From positions 297,001 through 361,000 of the forward strand of contig JARHVA010005357.1 of NCBI GenBank assembly GCA_037957365.1: a stretch of 64,000 bases of DNA, written 5' to 3'. Made by a program: the position numbers and the translations under genes. This document shows positions 48,560 to 62,270 of the stretch, piece after piece (position 1 is the stretch's first letter; each line of letters starts with the position of its first letter). Source of the stretch: Torreya grandis. Its lineage: Eukaryota > Streptophyta > Pinopsida > Cupressales > Taxaceae. The notes beneath the pieces are model-generated. The model was not told the origin of the DNA. It ran no database searches and saw nothing but the letters and a program-made list of their open reading frames with translations.

Positions 48560-50830
48560 GATAATGGTATTGAACCTATAAATCCAACCCTCAACCAGTA
48601 TGTTGATTAACTCTTTCATTTTATCTCTTTAACTTTGCCATTTGGTTAATAAACCTTTGACTACTTTATCCTAGTGAGATAAAGGACTTTACCTTTTATT
48701 CATCTCCTTTAAAGAATTAAATATATCATGGAAGGAAGATTCAAACATCATTATCATTTATTCAAGAACTGACAAGATATCTTGTGCCTCAATATTTTGT
48801 TTTTGCTTCTACATGGTCTTTATCCTTTGATATAGGCCTTTGATGCTTGATTTTAATTAGGTTGAATGGGCATTAGCTAGTCCACCTATGTCTTCCAAAT
48901 AGATTGGATGTTCACCAGGTCCCTAACCTCCTACTAGAGTTAAGTCCAAAAAAGTTTCAACTCTCTAAAAAGTGAACTCCTCATTCCCAACCATGGTTTT
49001 CCTTATTGTCACCCTCTTTAGGCCTATTGTCTCTAGATTGAATTGCACAATTACGAATGATTTTTTAATCTTTGGAGGTTTTGGGACCTCCATTTATGTG
49101 ATGCTTGAGGCTCTAGGGGTTTTTACCTAAGTGCTACTTAATCCCCTAAATATGGTCATCCTTCTTTCTTCATCTTCTTTTATTAGAGCCACCATCCGTA
49201 GCTTAAGGTCATTATGAATAATGATTTTAACTATAATGGTCATGGCCCATGAATGTTATAATGTTGGAATCTTTTGCATATTCACATAAACAAACCATTT
49301 AAGGATGATTGTCCCATGGATTGGATTATTATCACTTAATAAGTTAACTTCACTCAAATTATGAGTGAAGGTTAACTTTGGCCTTTTTTTCCAACTAGCA
49401 CTAATGCTAACTTATCCTTCCTCTTCAGGTGTCAACTAAAACTAGGCTCATTGAAAATTCCTTTCCATTTTCCTATCCTTCTTATTCTTATTCATCTAAT
49501 CCATATGCATCAATAAGGACCTTAAGTGAATCTTCCACTATCTCATCAAGAGCTAATACAATCATGTCAATATATCTTATTGGTAAATTTAGTCTATAAG
49601 GCTGAGCTGAGGATGATGGCCCTTCACTAGGTCTCTCTTCTAGTTTCTCTTTCTCAAGTCTTTACACAACTTGTGCTTGAGGTTATTATAGTTTTATTTT
49701 TAGTTTTTTGGTAAGGTTACTCAAAGAGTATCTACGTAACAAGTGGTATTGTAAGGGTCCCATCATTCATATCTCTCTAGGTGGCTTGTCATTTCTAGCT
49801 AACCTAGACTTAAGCCTAATGTTATGCTTATTTAACTTGGACAATACTTATATGAAATTGGGGGCCCTAATATACATTATGTCATGAACACAAAGCCTTT
49901 TTTCATAAGTGTATATTATTTTTTTTAATTTTAAATGATTTTTGACCCTATTATGTGGGTCCCATTACCTCAGATCATCTAATTTTAAGTTGAAGGAATC
50001 TTTATGTTTGGATATGACATTATCATACTCTCAATTATAAAATACCATCTTATTAATGGTCAAAAGTAAAGGGTTAATGATTCCTTTTATTTTATTCTTA
50101 CACACACCATCTATACCATTGAATATTTGGTATTCAATCTCTTACTCTGCCAATTTTATAGGCACATGGACTGGTAGTCTGATGTGCTAAATTAAGGTCC
50201 TTTCTATTCTAATCACTATGGAGTCTAGATATAGATAGATATCTTCAATCAACTTCATATACTTCTTAACCATAGGGTTGATCCTGCAAATGGGGATCCC
50301 TATAATATCTTATACTAAAGCTAGATATACACAATCACAAATGAATTGTATATTGTGTCTATACTTGAATATGTACAACTTACAATAGTGATGGGAAATA
50401 ATGTGTATCCCATTAGGTGACCAATTGTTTATGTTGGGGATCTTGGTGGTGGCCAAGAGGGAATATAGAAGATAAGACATCATGAAAAAATGGTTTCTAG
50501 TTTTCTTATTCATGGCTTAATTTTTTTGTTTCAAATGAATGTTGATCATCTCACCCAATTGGGGGATAAGTCCCCTCTCTACCATGAAGTATACATATGG
50601 TACCTAGATTTTATCAACATGTGTGGTGGAAGGGGATCTAGATAACCTATTCAACAAGGTCACAATTACTCTAATCCATTCCCTAAATTGGATAATTTTG
50701 ATTTTATCGATAGGGTCTTAGATTATATGGGTTTTAGTAAGTAGCCATGGGGTAAGGATAGTGTTCAAGTCATTTTCACTGTTCCATGCTCTAATTATGG
50801 ATAAGTCTACTTGGGGCTTGCCTAGCTTGT
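48560..50830 (-). pseudogene. U3-located ORF of unknown function (copy in 5' LTR)
   Basis: This is the same ORF as at 17800-20165. The best block (50513-50310) reads RNHFFMMSYLLYSLLATTKI, then NNWSPNGIHIISHHYCKLYI and FICDCVYLALV. Here Trp stands where the other copy has TAG, so the two copies complement each other as evidence of one ancestral frame. Other parts are broken by stops and indels. The function is unknown. Confidence 0.5.
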
Positions 50831-53320
50831 AATAGATTTTATTTAAGAGGGGAGAAATATATGATACATTTTTAAAAATACATTCATAAACTATCTAATC
50901 TATCTCAATTTTAAAATCTATGAAAATAAGAGCAATAACATCGATGCAGTATAATACCTCAAGTTTTGTAGTAGCATAGTGGAGATTAGTCATCTAGATG
51001 GAGACTAGGTCATTGTGTCTATAGGGGATTATAACATTATTCTAATTTTATTTTGTAATTTCTTACATCTCCTTAATATTATAAAATAGCTCAAACCAAT
51101 TCTTGTTCCCTATGTTCAATGCCATAACATCAAAGTCAGTATCCTTGAAGACTCTTCCCTCATTATCTAAAGCTAGGTACAACTTTATGTCATCCCTTTA
51201 TTGCTGCCTTTAAGATTTCATGACTATGAAACTTTAAAATTACTCACTAATTTTCTTTAAGTAACTTCTAGATTAACTTATTCTCACCTAGATAGTAATT
51301 GGACTCTTTCTAGCTTGACTATAATTGATTAGAGTTCAAATTAGGGATTTTCATATGGAGAATAGATATTTCTACATCTTTAATGGTGATGGTATCTTGG
51401 ACTTAGGAAAATTCATGCCTTAGATTTTATCTAGACCCTTAATTTTATACCTTTTCTTTTTCTTGCCCACCAAATCTTTGATTTTGTCATTTAGTGCTTA
51501 TGTGGCTCCTAGGTGGCATCTATCTAGTAGCTTTCATGGCATTTTTCATAATTATTTAAAGGAACTAGTTGTTATCCTTTAAAATCCATATTTTTCTTTG
51601 CGTCATTAGATCCTTGCTTATTTATCAACATATAACATTGATCATGATCTTAGGTCTTGATATTTATTTATTTTTTATGCCAGGCCTCATGGTTGTGCCA
51701 CTTGGCACCTTCACAGGCCTTCTAGACCTCATTGAATAGTCTCTATTGATTACACTCCATTTGATCATTTGGTCCTAATAAATTATATACCATAAATCAT
51801 GATCCAAGTGATTTCATGCCATTAGTACTTGAAATCATGAAGAGGATCAAGTTAGCTCATGGATCAACATGTATGTTAAATGTCCAAGTCTAAAAAAGCA
51901 TAATAAAGTGTGTCCCTTTGAATACTATAATCATAACCTAAGGTTTTAGCCTAAGGTTTCATTATATTAAGAAAATACAATAAACCTTACGATAAAAACT
52001 TAAGTTGAGTCTATGTATTAATGCATGGGACCCTTTTAACACTAAGCTCGACCACAAGAGTGTTACATGGTGACTCTATGGGAATCCTAAGATTTTCACT
52101 TTATTTGATCTTTGGGAGGGTTTGTAGAGAATCAATATAGATTTAGGTTCTTGAGATGGTGACACTTGTCATCTTCATAGGGTTTCTTAAGCCTTTGACA
52201 TTTCAATGTCACATTCACTTTATCAGATCAGTTTACATGAGTAGTTGTGTGCTATTGATAATGATCATGAATACTTGCACATTATTAGCTCTTTTTGAGT
52301 ATTAAAGTTATATCATAAGATTTATCTTAAGGTTTCATTGTATTAATAAATACAATGAGACCTTAGGGTAAAACTTAGGATAAGTCTTTTTTTGATAAAA
52401 GGGGGGCCCTTTAACCTTAATGATGATTAAACATCATTCAATCTTTGATCTTACTTAAATATGGATCATTGTTCATGATTTGGGGGGTCATATAGGATTT
52501 GTCTGATGGATCAAGACCTTAGATCCATTAGGTCTCCTTAACTCTATTTGATCTTTCTCTATGATGAACTGAGAGCTGTTGATCCTATAAGGAGGCAAGA
52601 TGCTTAAGTTAGGACTTGGGTTGACATAATAACTTAGGCTAAATTTTTAATATTGAAGTCTCATTCATGTTACTAAACATGAATGGTGTCATAGGACTTA
52701 ATACTTTAGGCTAATCATGAAACAAATAGGACCATGTGATATAGTGGGGCCAGGCTAGGAAAATAAATGACTTTGCACACATAAACATTAGACTTTGTTA
52801 AAATAAAGGGAACAAAAATGGGAAACATAAAGGGACCAAAAATTATTTTAGACTAAAGTTAAATCATGTTAAAAAACATGACCAAGTCTTAGCATAAAAT
52901 TAGGCTTGAGTCTAACGCAAATTTTAAACATTCCCATCAAATTTATTCCTGCCAAATTTGAATTTGAACCAAGGGTCCAAGCTATGGTTTTTTAAATGAG
53001 GATTTCAACACATGAATCCAACTATGGGAACTCATAGACCAAAGGCTATCAAAATATTAAATGAAGATAATATAATGAAAATCCTAGTGTGATCCATTGA
53101 TAAGAGTTCCATGAAACCTAAAACTTAAGATATGAAGGCCAACTGTTAGCAGTATTAGGCAAGCTTAAATAAAAACCATGAATAAAAGGGTCAATTTATT
53201 TGGTGTAGATGATCTTAAAATTCTAATAATGTGTAGAATATCAATATTTCAATGTTAATGTTCAAATTATACATAAGGGTCCCTATTTTTTCATAAATAG
53301 GGATATGTTGACTCTCAACA

Positions 53321-56300
53321 GGCACTTTAGTTAGTCGTAGTCTATAGATTAGGGGATACATTTGATCATCCTAGAATTTAATTTAGGTAGCTAAGAGCCA
53401 TTGAGATCCATAAAAAAAATTAATTAGATACACTCTGAACTAGGATTATCATGCCTAATTAAGGAATTTCTTTGTCCTTTAATGATATTTTACATGATCC
53501 AACATACAGGGCATGTTTGTGATTAAAATACACTATTTCATTCACATTGGATCTTTCATTTTATGATCACTTTGAAATTAAGAGGTCCCCCTAAAATTCA
53601 AAATTATAGGTGGGATTGGACATGAAGTCAATTTTCAAGATATGATGGTTTGATGGGTCAATATGGCCTCAATTTTAGGTATTCATCCTTCTCATGGAGG
53701 TCCATATATATTCATTAGGAAAGTAACTTTACGTGATTTCCTTTAACTACTCAAGGAGCCAACGTGTCCTTTACATATCAAGGCCCTACTACATGGTAGT
53801 CTCTCACTACTTGGTGACTTGGATGAGGAGCCTAGGTCACTTGACTTTTATTTAGACTGAGATGTAGTGAGATCTTGAAAAGTGTTAAGATCCCTCTCAC
53901 CTAGTGCTCACAATTTATATCTCAATTTTTGATTTCTTTTAATTTATATAGAACCCTAAGATTTTGACACATGGCCTCATCCCTAAGACTTGATCAATCT
54001 CCTATTTGTCTACCTATTATGATTGACCCAAGAGTGTGGGGAAGTGGGATGTTTCCATATGTCATCATCCCATTCACCTATAAATTCTACAACCTACTCA
54101 CCTTATACTAATCATATCAAGACTTTTTAAAACTAGATTTTTCCACATGGCATCATTTGGGGGATCTTTTAGATCCTTTAAAATCAACTAGGTACAAAGA
54201 GTCATGAGGTAATAAATGATCAACAAGTTCTAGATTCACATTATTTCTAGCCTATGAGATATGGAAATAGCCATTAGAATTCAAACAAAGTATCATTTAG
54301 ACTTTTAACAAATAAAATAGCTATTAATTTATGATTTTATTAATTTTAAAAGGAAATTATTAAGTCCAAAATCTATAAAAAGGAGATGAAGAGATAAAAA
54401 AATTACCAAATAAAAATTGGCCTTTTTCCAAGTACATGGTCAATTTAATCCACTTATAATATATATGACCAAGTATTATGATGTAAACATATAAACATGA
54501 TCATTTTAAGATAAATAAGAGAATAAATGGACCCAAAACTAGCATGCCAAGTGAATAAATTTATCAAAATACTATTATACCAAGGATTTGAAGAAAAATA
54601 ACTAATCCTCAAGATATGATAAAGCAAATTCCAAGCCAATTAACCCAAATGACATGCATACTTGGCTCAATTACTATGAAGTAGGTAAAATGTAGCCTTA
54701 AAAATAGTTAGGATTCCTAAAAATATCCAAGTCAACCTAGTCCAAATATAAATACTTAAAATATTTAAAATAAGATTTAAAATAGTCCAAAATAAATAGA
54801 CCTAAGAAAAATTAAACATTTTATCCCAAAGGGAGTACATTCTGATTTTTGATGATCTTGATGGACCAATCAACGATGAAATTTAAGCCCATGAAATGAT
54901 GATGTGGATGTCAACATATCCTCTAGTTTGTAGATTCATTCCATTCATATTTTTTCTACTCATCTAGGTCTTGATTAGGGTTCCATTTGGCACTATTTTC
55001 TTTTATGATCTTGGTGAGGTGATATCTTAACACTTGTTAATATATCACTTATCTAGGACCTTGCTAAGGACTTAGAAACATATTGACCATCCCAATGTAG
55101 TGAGGATATTAGATTATACCATGTGGCATGATATTAGGCATTCAAGAGATCATTTATTGATTGAAAGTCTACTCATTGTCTTAGGGCCATGGTGAAGCAA
55201 TATATACCAGATGACGTGATACATGCATCTAGAAAGTCTTTAGTCTAGTCTTATAGATATAGAAGTTATGATGAAGTAGGGATATTATATCACGAAACTT
55301 ATTAGTAGTCTGATCATTTATGAAGTCATAGGTCTACTTTGGAATTTTAAAAGTCCCATGGAAGTGATGAAATGAAAACCAAACATGTTGGATCATCACA
55401 CATTCCCATTGGGTAGAAGACTTTAAAAAATGACTAAGCCCTAAAATAACCCAAAGAAACAAGTGAGAAACAATTAGTAGTTCTAGTTTTTCATCGATAT
55501 TTACAAGAGGAGAAGTAAATATTGACCTATAAAAAAATTCAATAGTCATTAGATTTTAAATATGAAATTTATCCCAAAATGGTTAAGGAAAACACCAAAA
55601 GACAAGCAACAGACATAAAAATAAAGAAATAAAAATGAGCCCTTTTCCAAATTCAAACTCAATTTAATCCAAAGCTTATAAAAGTTACCAAGCATGATAG
55701 CAAAAACATGTAAATACTTTTCCATATTACCTTGGAATGAAGGAATATTGGACCAAATTGTGGAGTGAAAGGTCAAGAAAACTCTGAAATAACTAGATAA
55801 TTTATATAAGTCTAAGTCAAAATGGTCACAAAATGGAAATTTTAGTATATTTCAAAACACGATCTAAAATAGACCAAGACTTATCATATTTAAGAAAATT
55901 CAGATACTATATCAATGAATATTTAATTATAAACTCTTATAGACTAAGTGCATATAATGAACATTTGAGTTTAGAATTAATTCAAAGAGTGAAGAAAATA
56001 TATCATTATGACTGCAACCTCTTAAGCTCCCTTTCCAATTAGATCAACAAATAAAATAGGCCAACACTTGATAAAATTGAAAGACTAGTGTCTATATTAA
56101 AAAGAGGTTCCTTGATTTCAATGATGAAATTAGGGCATGTCATGCAAGAAAAAACAAGTTATACCTATGAATCATGTAATATTAATTATCACTAGTTAAG
56201 ACTACACATTAATTAATTTCATGCTATAAATAATGGCACAATATACAAAGGAGAGGTGCATGATATGGATCAAGATACCATCAAACATAGAAATCAAATA

Positions 56301-57477
56301 AGCTCAAAAGTTTCAACATATAATGCCACACATAATTCCAAAAATTTGCATACAAGGGACATAAATATGTTACTAATAATTAAGGATAGGGATAACAAAA
56401 AGGGGCACAAAGGATATAACAAATAAAGCTAAGGAGCCACAAATAATGGACATAAATATTTCATAATAAGGAATCTCAATGAGGCACATATAATAAAAAA
56501 TAAATGTCCTATCATAAAAATTAATAGGATCAACAAAGTATAAAATAAATGAAAACTAGTCTACACTATCTATATATGTCAATATCACATCATAGTAAAA
56601 TAACATATCCATTATAGTACTATTTAATAAAAGAGTAACTAACAAGTCATATATAAGAAATATATGTAGATTAACATGATAAATTATTCATATAAATATA
56701 TATCCTATGATAATGTATCCTATATAAGTATATGCCCTTAGCATTATCATGGTCCCAAGGTATAGGAAAGGTCCAACATTTACATGTCCATGAATTATAT
56801 GTATGTCCTAAATCACACTCATATACCTTATGAAATGTATGTGTATGAAAATAATATTCCATATACAAAATGCATGATAAATAACCTATACAAATAATGT
56901 AATCTAATGACTCATGTCTCCTCAACTATTGATTTTAATTTTTTTAATATTTTAATGTTTATGTATTTTTTTGATTTTTTGGGTATATTTTTGAATAAAT
57001 TTGAATATGTGAAAATATTCTAGCCAATTATCCCATCAATCGAATAGTCATTTTATGTGACTACATCATATGGTGTAAGGGTTATATTTAGTGAACAAAA
57101 ATTAACAAGTATAGGTATATCAAAATCTTAAAAGGAAGAAGGTTTCATAATATAACCATCATCATCATTGCTCATAGAATCATATGTATGAGGAATAACT
57201 CTATAAGGGATATGAATAATTAGGGTTTTTTATATATTAGGAGAATAAATAGGTTCATGTGTTCTATGAAACATGTTGAACTATATATGGGAATAAATTT
57301 GTATGTGATGTAACAAATAAAGGCCTCTGGGAATCTAACATAACATGTTGATGTGATAAATGTAGTGAAACTGGTTGCCTATGAGAATAGAATGCTTTCC
57401 TTTACACTAGATATGTACATAATTCCTATGTGGGTGAAATAACTACCTATGAATAATGGTCTTTAATAGGATTAATA
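53321..57477. other. unassigned AT-rich DNA right of the giant element
   Basis: No coding domain is recognisable on either strand. The first about 100 bp contain a second unit of the tandem repeat seen left of the giant element. A diverged direct repeat (about 54408-54560 against about 55618-55770) shares phrases such as TCAATTTAATCCA and CC(T)TTTTCCAA. It is probably old retroelement sequence beyond recognition. Confidence 0.5.
54408..55770 (+). repeat. diverged direct repeat, about 150 bp, 1.2 kb apart
   Basis: 54408-54560 and 55618-55770 align by eye at many points (AAATAAAAATKRGCCCTTTT, CAATTTAATCCA, ACCAAGYATKATGRY). The similarity is modest and needs an alignment to confirm. Confidence 0.4.
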
Positions 57478-57490
57478 AACATACATACAC

Positions 57491-57552
<62 letters not shown>

Positions 57553-57572
57553 GTATGTGTGTGTGTGTGTGT

Positions 57573-57617
<45 letters not shown>

Positions 57618-57677
57618 TATACATGTATATATGTATATATATATACATATATATACACGCATAAACATGTATATATG

Positions 57678-57710
<33 letters not shown>

Positions 57711-57711
57711 G

Positions 57712-57758
<47 letters not shown>

Positions 57759-57793
57759 GTATATATATATATGTATATATATATGTATATATG

Positions 57794-57825
<32 letters not shown>

Positions 57826-57834
57826 CATATATAC

Positions 57835-57885
<51 letters not shown>

Positions 57886-57905
57886 CACACACACACACAC
57901 ACACA
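57478..57905 (+). repeat. compound palindromic microsatellite (CATA/TATG/TA/GT)
   Basis: About 430 bp is made almost wholly of alternating pyrimidine-purine steps. CATA tetramers and TA dimers alternate with GTATGTATG, GTGTGTGT, CACACACA and (TA)n, ending in (CA)n at 57885-57904. Several sub-blocks are inverted repeats of each other, e.g. CATACATACATA…TATGTATGTATG at 57480-57557. All six frames are long and open, only because the repeat lacks stops in phase. These are not genes. Confidence 0.97.
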
Positions 57906-59924
57906 TATAGTGGTGGTGCAGGTGGAGGAAGTGATGCTAATAATTGAAGAAGAAAATCATATCAAATTCCTGAAACTATAACTACCTTGTTGAAATGTAT
58001 ATACTTGACACATCAATGAAATTTTTATATCACTGCACAAATCTTTTGAATCTAATGGCATCCTAATAACATGTCAAATACCCCATTATTTGTTATAATT
58101 AAGAATAAAGTAGCCACTATATTGGGGCCTACCTGAAGAGGTGGCATAATATGTCTAAGGGTGTCTTATGTATGTCTATTAAACCCTTTGATCACTCTTG
58201 TAGTATATTTTATATCCTTTTGTGTTTATCTAAGATATTTAAGAAGTGTCATGGTGTAAACATTTTCAATTGAACCATTATCAACCATAAAACTATTTAT
58301 AAGGTGATCATTGATTTGAGATTGTATGAATAATGCTTATAAATCTAGCTCATCATCAATAATATCACTATCATCAAATGTAATCATAGGTCATTGTGGT
58401 AATGCATGCATAATTATACAAATAATCCCATCTATTGGATTACTATATGTCTTAAGAGGAGGATATTTATGGTATATATAACATAATTTATAAGTATCTT
58501 TATTTAAACTTGTAGAATTAATTTAAATTATAATATATGGAAAGCAAACATAAATATGAATGTAAATAATTGAGACTAATTTAAATATGCAATTTATTAT
58601 TTTTTGAAAGTACTCCAAAACTAGACTAGAATTAGGCATGTGATTCATCTATAATTATAATTGATTGCATGCGTGTGTTAGTTCACTAATGTATACACAT
58701 AATATTTTTAAACATTGTCATTTACCGATGCTTTCTCTCTTACAACAACCTATCAATTTTAAATCTCTCTAAGTACATGCCTTAAAGGGTGTACTTGGAA
58801 AGGGTTGGGAAGACTAATAGTACTTCACGAGAGATATTTTTGGTTAATATATCATGCATATATCCACTAAATTTCCCTCATACTTTATCCCCTAAGAAAA
58901 TTTCCTCTTTATAACCCCTAACTATACCAAGACCCATATATTATAACTATATCAACTTGACTCAATGTATTATTTTTAAATTCCTATTAATTTTAAGACT
59001 AATTCAACCCAAGTTGATGTAGTTTTAAAGTTACAATAGATGCTTCAAAACTAAGTCAACCCTAGCTGACCTACTTACAGGTTAAACCATCATAATTTTA
59101 GATAAATAAAGGCTACCTAATTGCATTGACTAAAAATTTGGGAAGGGTCAATATCACTCATCACTAGAAATACAAGCCACCATTTCAATCCAAAGAGAGG
59201 AACATTCATTTTTGCATTATCATGGATCACAAATAATCTCAAGTCTACATTTGGAGAAGCTATTTCTTAAATATTATCTTGGAGGGAAAAATCTTGTCTT
59301 ATTTAATCTTGGATGTAATATGAGTAGTCCTTTATTCCTAAATCTTGATTAAAACTTTGTGATCCTTAAAACAAAAATAATCTCTTGTAAAACACCATTA
59401 GTCAAGGGGGAGATTATGGCTTGATAAGTTTTATTGTAGATATGTATATTCTAACCCTAGATCTTTCATATGATAGAGAGAATCTGAATAATTAATATCT
59501 CGAACAAATTTATAACTCCTTTTTTTAATCCCCTCTACACTTAGAGTGGTTATAGGGTCTTTTCAAACTTTCCACTTCCCACCTTAGGTTACCTAGGCTA
59601 TCATTTTATTACCATGGTTCATTACCCTTTTTAGTTTGTTTTTAACCATAACCATAATTTTTGTTCCTATTTTTTTAATACTAGATTATAATAATTCCAA
59701 TATTATATACCTAGTTAGGATTAGTTCATCATATTGATTTCCTAGAGACCTTGAAACCACTCTATTGATATTGTGTCATAAGTTCTCATCATACTAGGTT
59801 TAGAAAGTCCATTTAGTCATATATTGATACATTAAATATCATTGAGAATTTTTTTTATTTACCTTCTCTAAGCCCAAATATCTTAGAATAATTTTCAAGT
59901 CAATCCTAACTAATTACATATGAC
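57906..59924. other. unassigned AT-rich DNA
   Basis: There is no gene or recognisable element domain. A stretch at about 58545-58625 (AAATATGAATGT…AATAATT…ATGCAATTTATTATTTTTTGAAAGT) is similar to 61015-61095, which links it to the duplicated region that follows. Confidence 0.45.
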
Positions 59925-62145
59925 TAACATTAGACTTGGGGTATATTCATCAAATATAAGTGACCTAAAGATAATGTTACTATCCTATAATATTATTATT
60001 ATCTTTAACTATATAGTGTAGTTTCCATATTTGATATGTCTTTATCTGTGTGATCTTCAACCCTTGACTATATGTACAACTCAAAAAATCAGGTTCCTTC
60101 TCTTTAAAACCTTGGATCTATTTGTGAAGGATGAAAACCTACAAAAATTAAGGAAGTGTAATTAGGATACATTGATGGTAACCACCCATATTAATGATAG
60201 ACTACCATATATGTATCCAATACTCCAAAGAGAGAAGTGAAGTCACATGTAGTTATTCCCTTAGTGTGAATGTGTGGTTGTCCCCTTTTTAAATATGGAT
60301 ACACCTATAGTTCTAGATTTGATCTCTAAAATGTTGGGAATTGACCTAGTTTGTTTTACTTCAAACTTGGTTCATGGTTGATCCTAGTGATTGATTTAAA
60401 ACTTTGAAAGAATAGGGTAGATTTATTCATTTTATTATAGTGTATTTGAGTATTAATTTAGAATTACATATGGTTAGTAATATTAGTCTTGATTTATGTT
60501 TATACATGCTCAATTAGGTTGTTTTTTGTGCCACCGACATGCTAGGTGAATGGGATAACCTATGAGAATGGTGTGATTTTTAAGAATAGTCAATACTAGG
60601 TGAAAGATAGTAACACCAAACTTGTGAAAATAATTTTGATGTTACTATCTCAGTCGAGATTAATGTTTAGGAGACAAAAAAATCTAATTTTGTGATCTTT
60701 AAATTTTTAAGTATGATATTTAATTGATTTATTATAAATTGGAAGGTTCTTATAGGTGAATGATAATAATTTAGAATGTATTAGAATCATAATGAAAATG
60801 TAGGTGTGAAACAATAGCAAGTGAGAATTGTTTGGATAAGCATAATTCATGTAGGAAGTGTAGATCAAAATTGACATTTCAAAGTGTCAAATACCATATT
60901 TTATTATCTACAAAAATAAACAAGATCATCAATATGTTTACCCTATTTTTAAATTAATGTAATTCCCAGTAGAATAACTTGAAAAATTAACTCAAATTTT
61001 AATATATGATATTTAATCATAAATATGAATGTGAATAATTTAAATTGTTAATATAATGCAATTTACTATTTTTGGAAAGTTCTAAGGAGATCTAAGATAA
61101 TGAGTTTCACTAGTCAAATGGTTGATTGTTACTATGTTATGAAAGTAGGAATGGAATGGAACATGGCTTGTGATTTTTTTAAGATAAATTATTATCTTTG
61201 TGTGTATATGGTTACTAATGTTAGGCCTGGGGTATTTTTTTAGATGTAGGTGATCTAATGCTGGCATTTCTATCCTGGGATGTTTTTATTCTCTATGACC
61301 ATATAGTGTGATGCACCTAATTGATATGTCTCTATATATATGATATTTCACCTTTGATTATGTATGCAACTTCAGTATCTAGTTTTATTATCCTTGAAAC
61401 CCTAAATCCACTTAAGAAGAATAAAAACTTGCAAAACGTGAGGGAGTGTAATCAGGTTCAATTAACCCCAATCACTTCCATAGATGATTAGCCACTACAT
61501 ATGTATCAAATAATATAAAGAGGGAATTCAATACATAAGTAAATTTTTTTCTTAATGTTATTTCACAATTGTGTTCTTTCACTATTTCAATGAACCTATA
61601 AAATTGTACTTTATTTTGACTATGTTACTTCAAAATTGGTTGATGAATACTCTTAGTGAGTGATTTGTAATTTGGGAAGAACAAGGTAAAGTCTCTCAAT
61701 TAATAGTATAATATATGATGTGTAATTTCTAATTTAATAAGATGACCTTTATTTGTATTTATATGTGGTCAATTACGTAATTTCCCATGCCACTAACACA
61801 CTAAGTAAAAGGGTCGACCTAATGGGAATGATTTACTTATGTAAAATAGATAATTATAGTAATATAAATCTCATTAATGCAACATAAATATTAATATCTA
61901 GGAGACAATAATGAAAATATGGTGATCTATAAATGTCCAAGTAGGATATTTAACTAATTTAGAGTAGACTAAGAGGTTATTTCAGGTGAGTGATAGAAAA
62001 TTAGAATGGATTTGGATCATAAATAGAATGAATGTGTGTGTGAATTTTTAATAAGATATATTTAGAGATTAAAAAGTCATGTATGATAAATTTGGGTTAA
62101 GATTGGCATTTCCAAGTGTCAAAATGAGATTTTTGTATCTACATA
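59925..62145 (+). repeat. diverged tandem duplication, unit about 1.3 kb
   Basis: Copy one (about 59925-60905) and copy two (about 61205-62140) match collinearly at many points. Examples are TGACTAACATTAGACTTGGGGTA / GGTTACTAATGTTAGGCCTGGGGTA, ATATAGTGTAGTTT / ATATAGTGTGATGC, GTGTAATTAGG / GTGTAATCAGG, TAGGAGACAA in both, and ATTGACATTTCAAAGTGTCAAA / ATTGGCATTTCCAAGTGTCAAA. No coding domain is seen. It could be an ancient LTR pair of a very short element, or a segmental tandem duplication. Confidence 0.65.
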
Positions 62146-62270
62146 TATAAAATATAGTATTAGACACTTGACAATGTCACTTTTGACATGCCTACACCAT
62201 ACATGACTTGTGTGCATGTATATGACTCTTATTTACCATTATTTCACATTCACATGTTTGTTATGATTTT

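Larger units (their letters stand above)
16200..53320 (-). mobile_element. giant Ty3/gypsy (Tat-type) retrotransposon with about 6.3-kb LTRs, interrupted by nested insertion
   Basis: On the minus strand the order is 5' LTR (53320-47046), primer site, gag (about 46430-45740), protease, a second RNase H, RT and RNase H (to 42032), then, after a nested element, integrase (24884-23760) and the 3' LTR (22600-16200). Integrase after RT makes it gypsy. The second RNase H and the RT sequence place it near the Tat group. LTR ends TGTTGA…TCAACA are shared. Outer flanks read GGCAT (16195-16199) and GGCAC (53321-53325), a likely 5-bp target duplication with one change. Without the 17.1-kb insertion the element is about 20 kb. 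All genes are broken. Confidence 0.85.
47046..53320 (-). repeat. 5' LTR (6.3 kb) of the giant gypsy element
   Basis: It starts TGTTGAGAGT at 53320 and ends CATCAACA at 47046 on the minus strand. It is collinear with 16200-22600, roughly 80-85% alike in the parts I compared. It contains the same U3 ORF remnants and a TATAAAAG box (47871-47878). Confidence 0.86.

Noticed and set aside
56671..56925. 84-codon minus-strand open frame, and similar ones at 54454, 55334, 55549 and 55833
   Set aside because: Short open frames in AT-rich DNA with no motif, no neighbours and no conservation between repeat copies.
57443..57981. Five overlapping long open frames of more than 140 codons on both strands
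   Set aside because: They are translations of a TA/CA/GT microsatellite, consisting almost only of Tyr, Ile, His, Thr, Cys and Val repeats. They are not genes.
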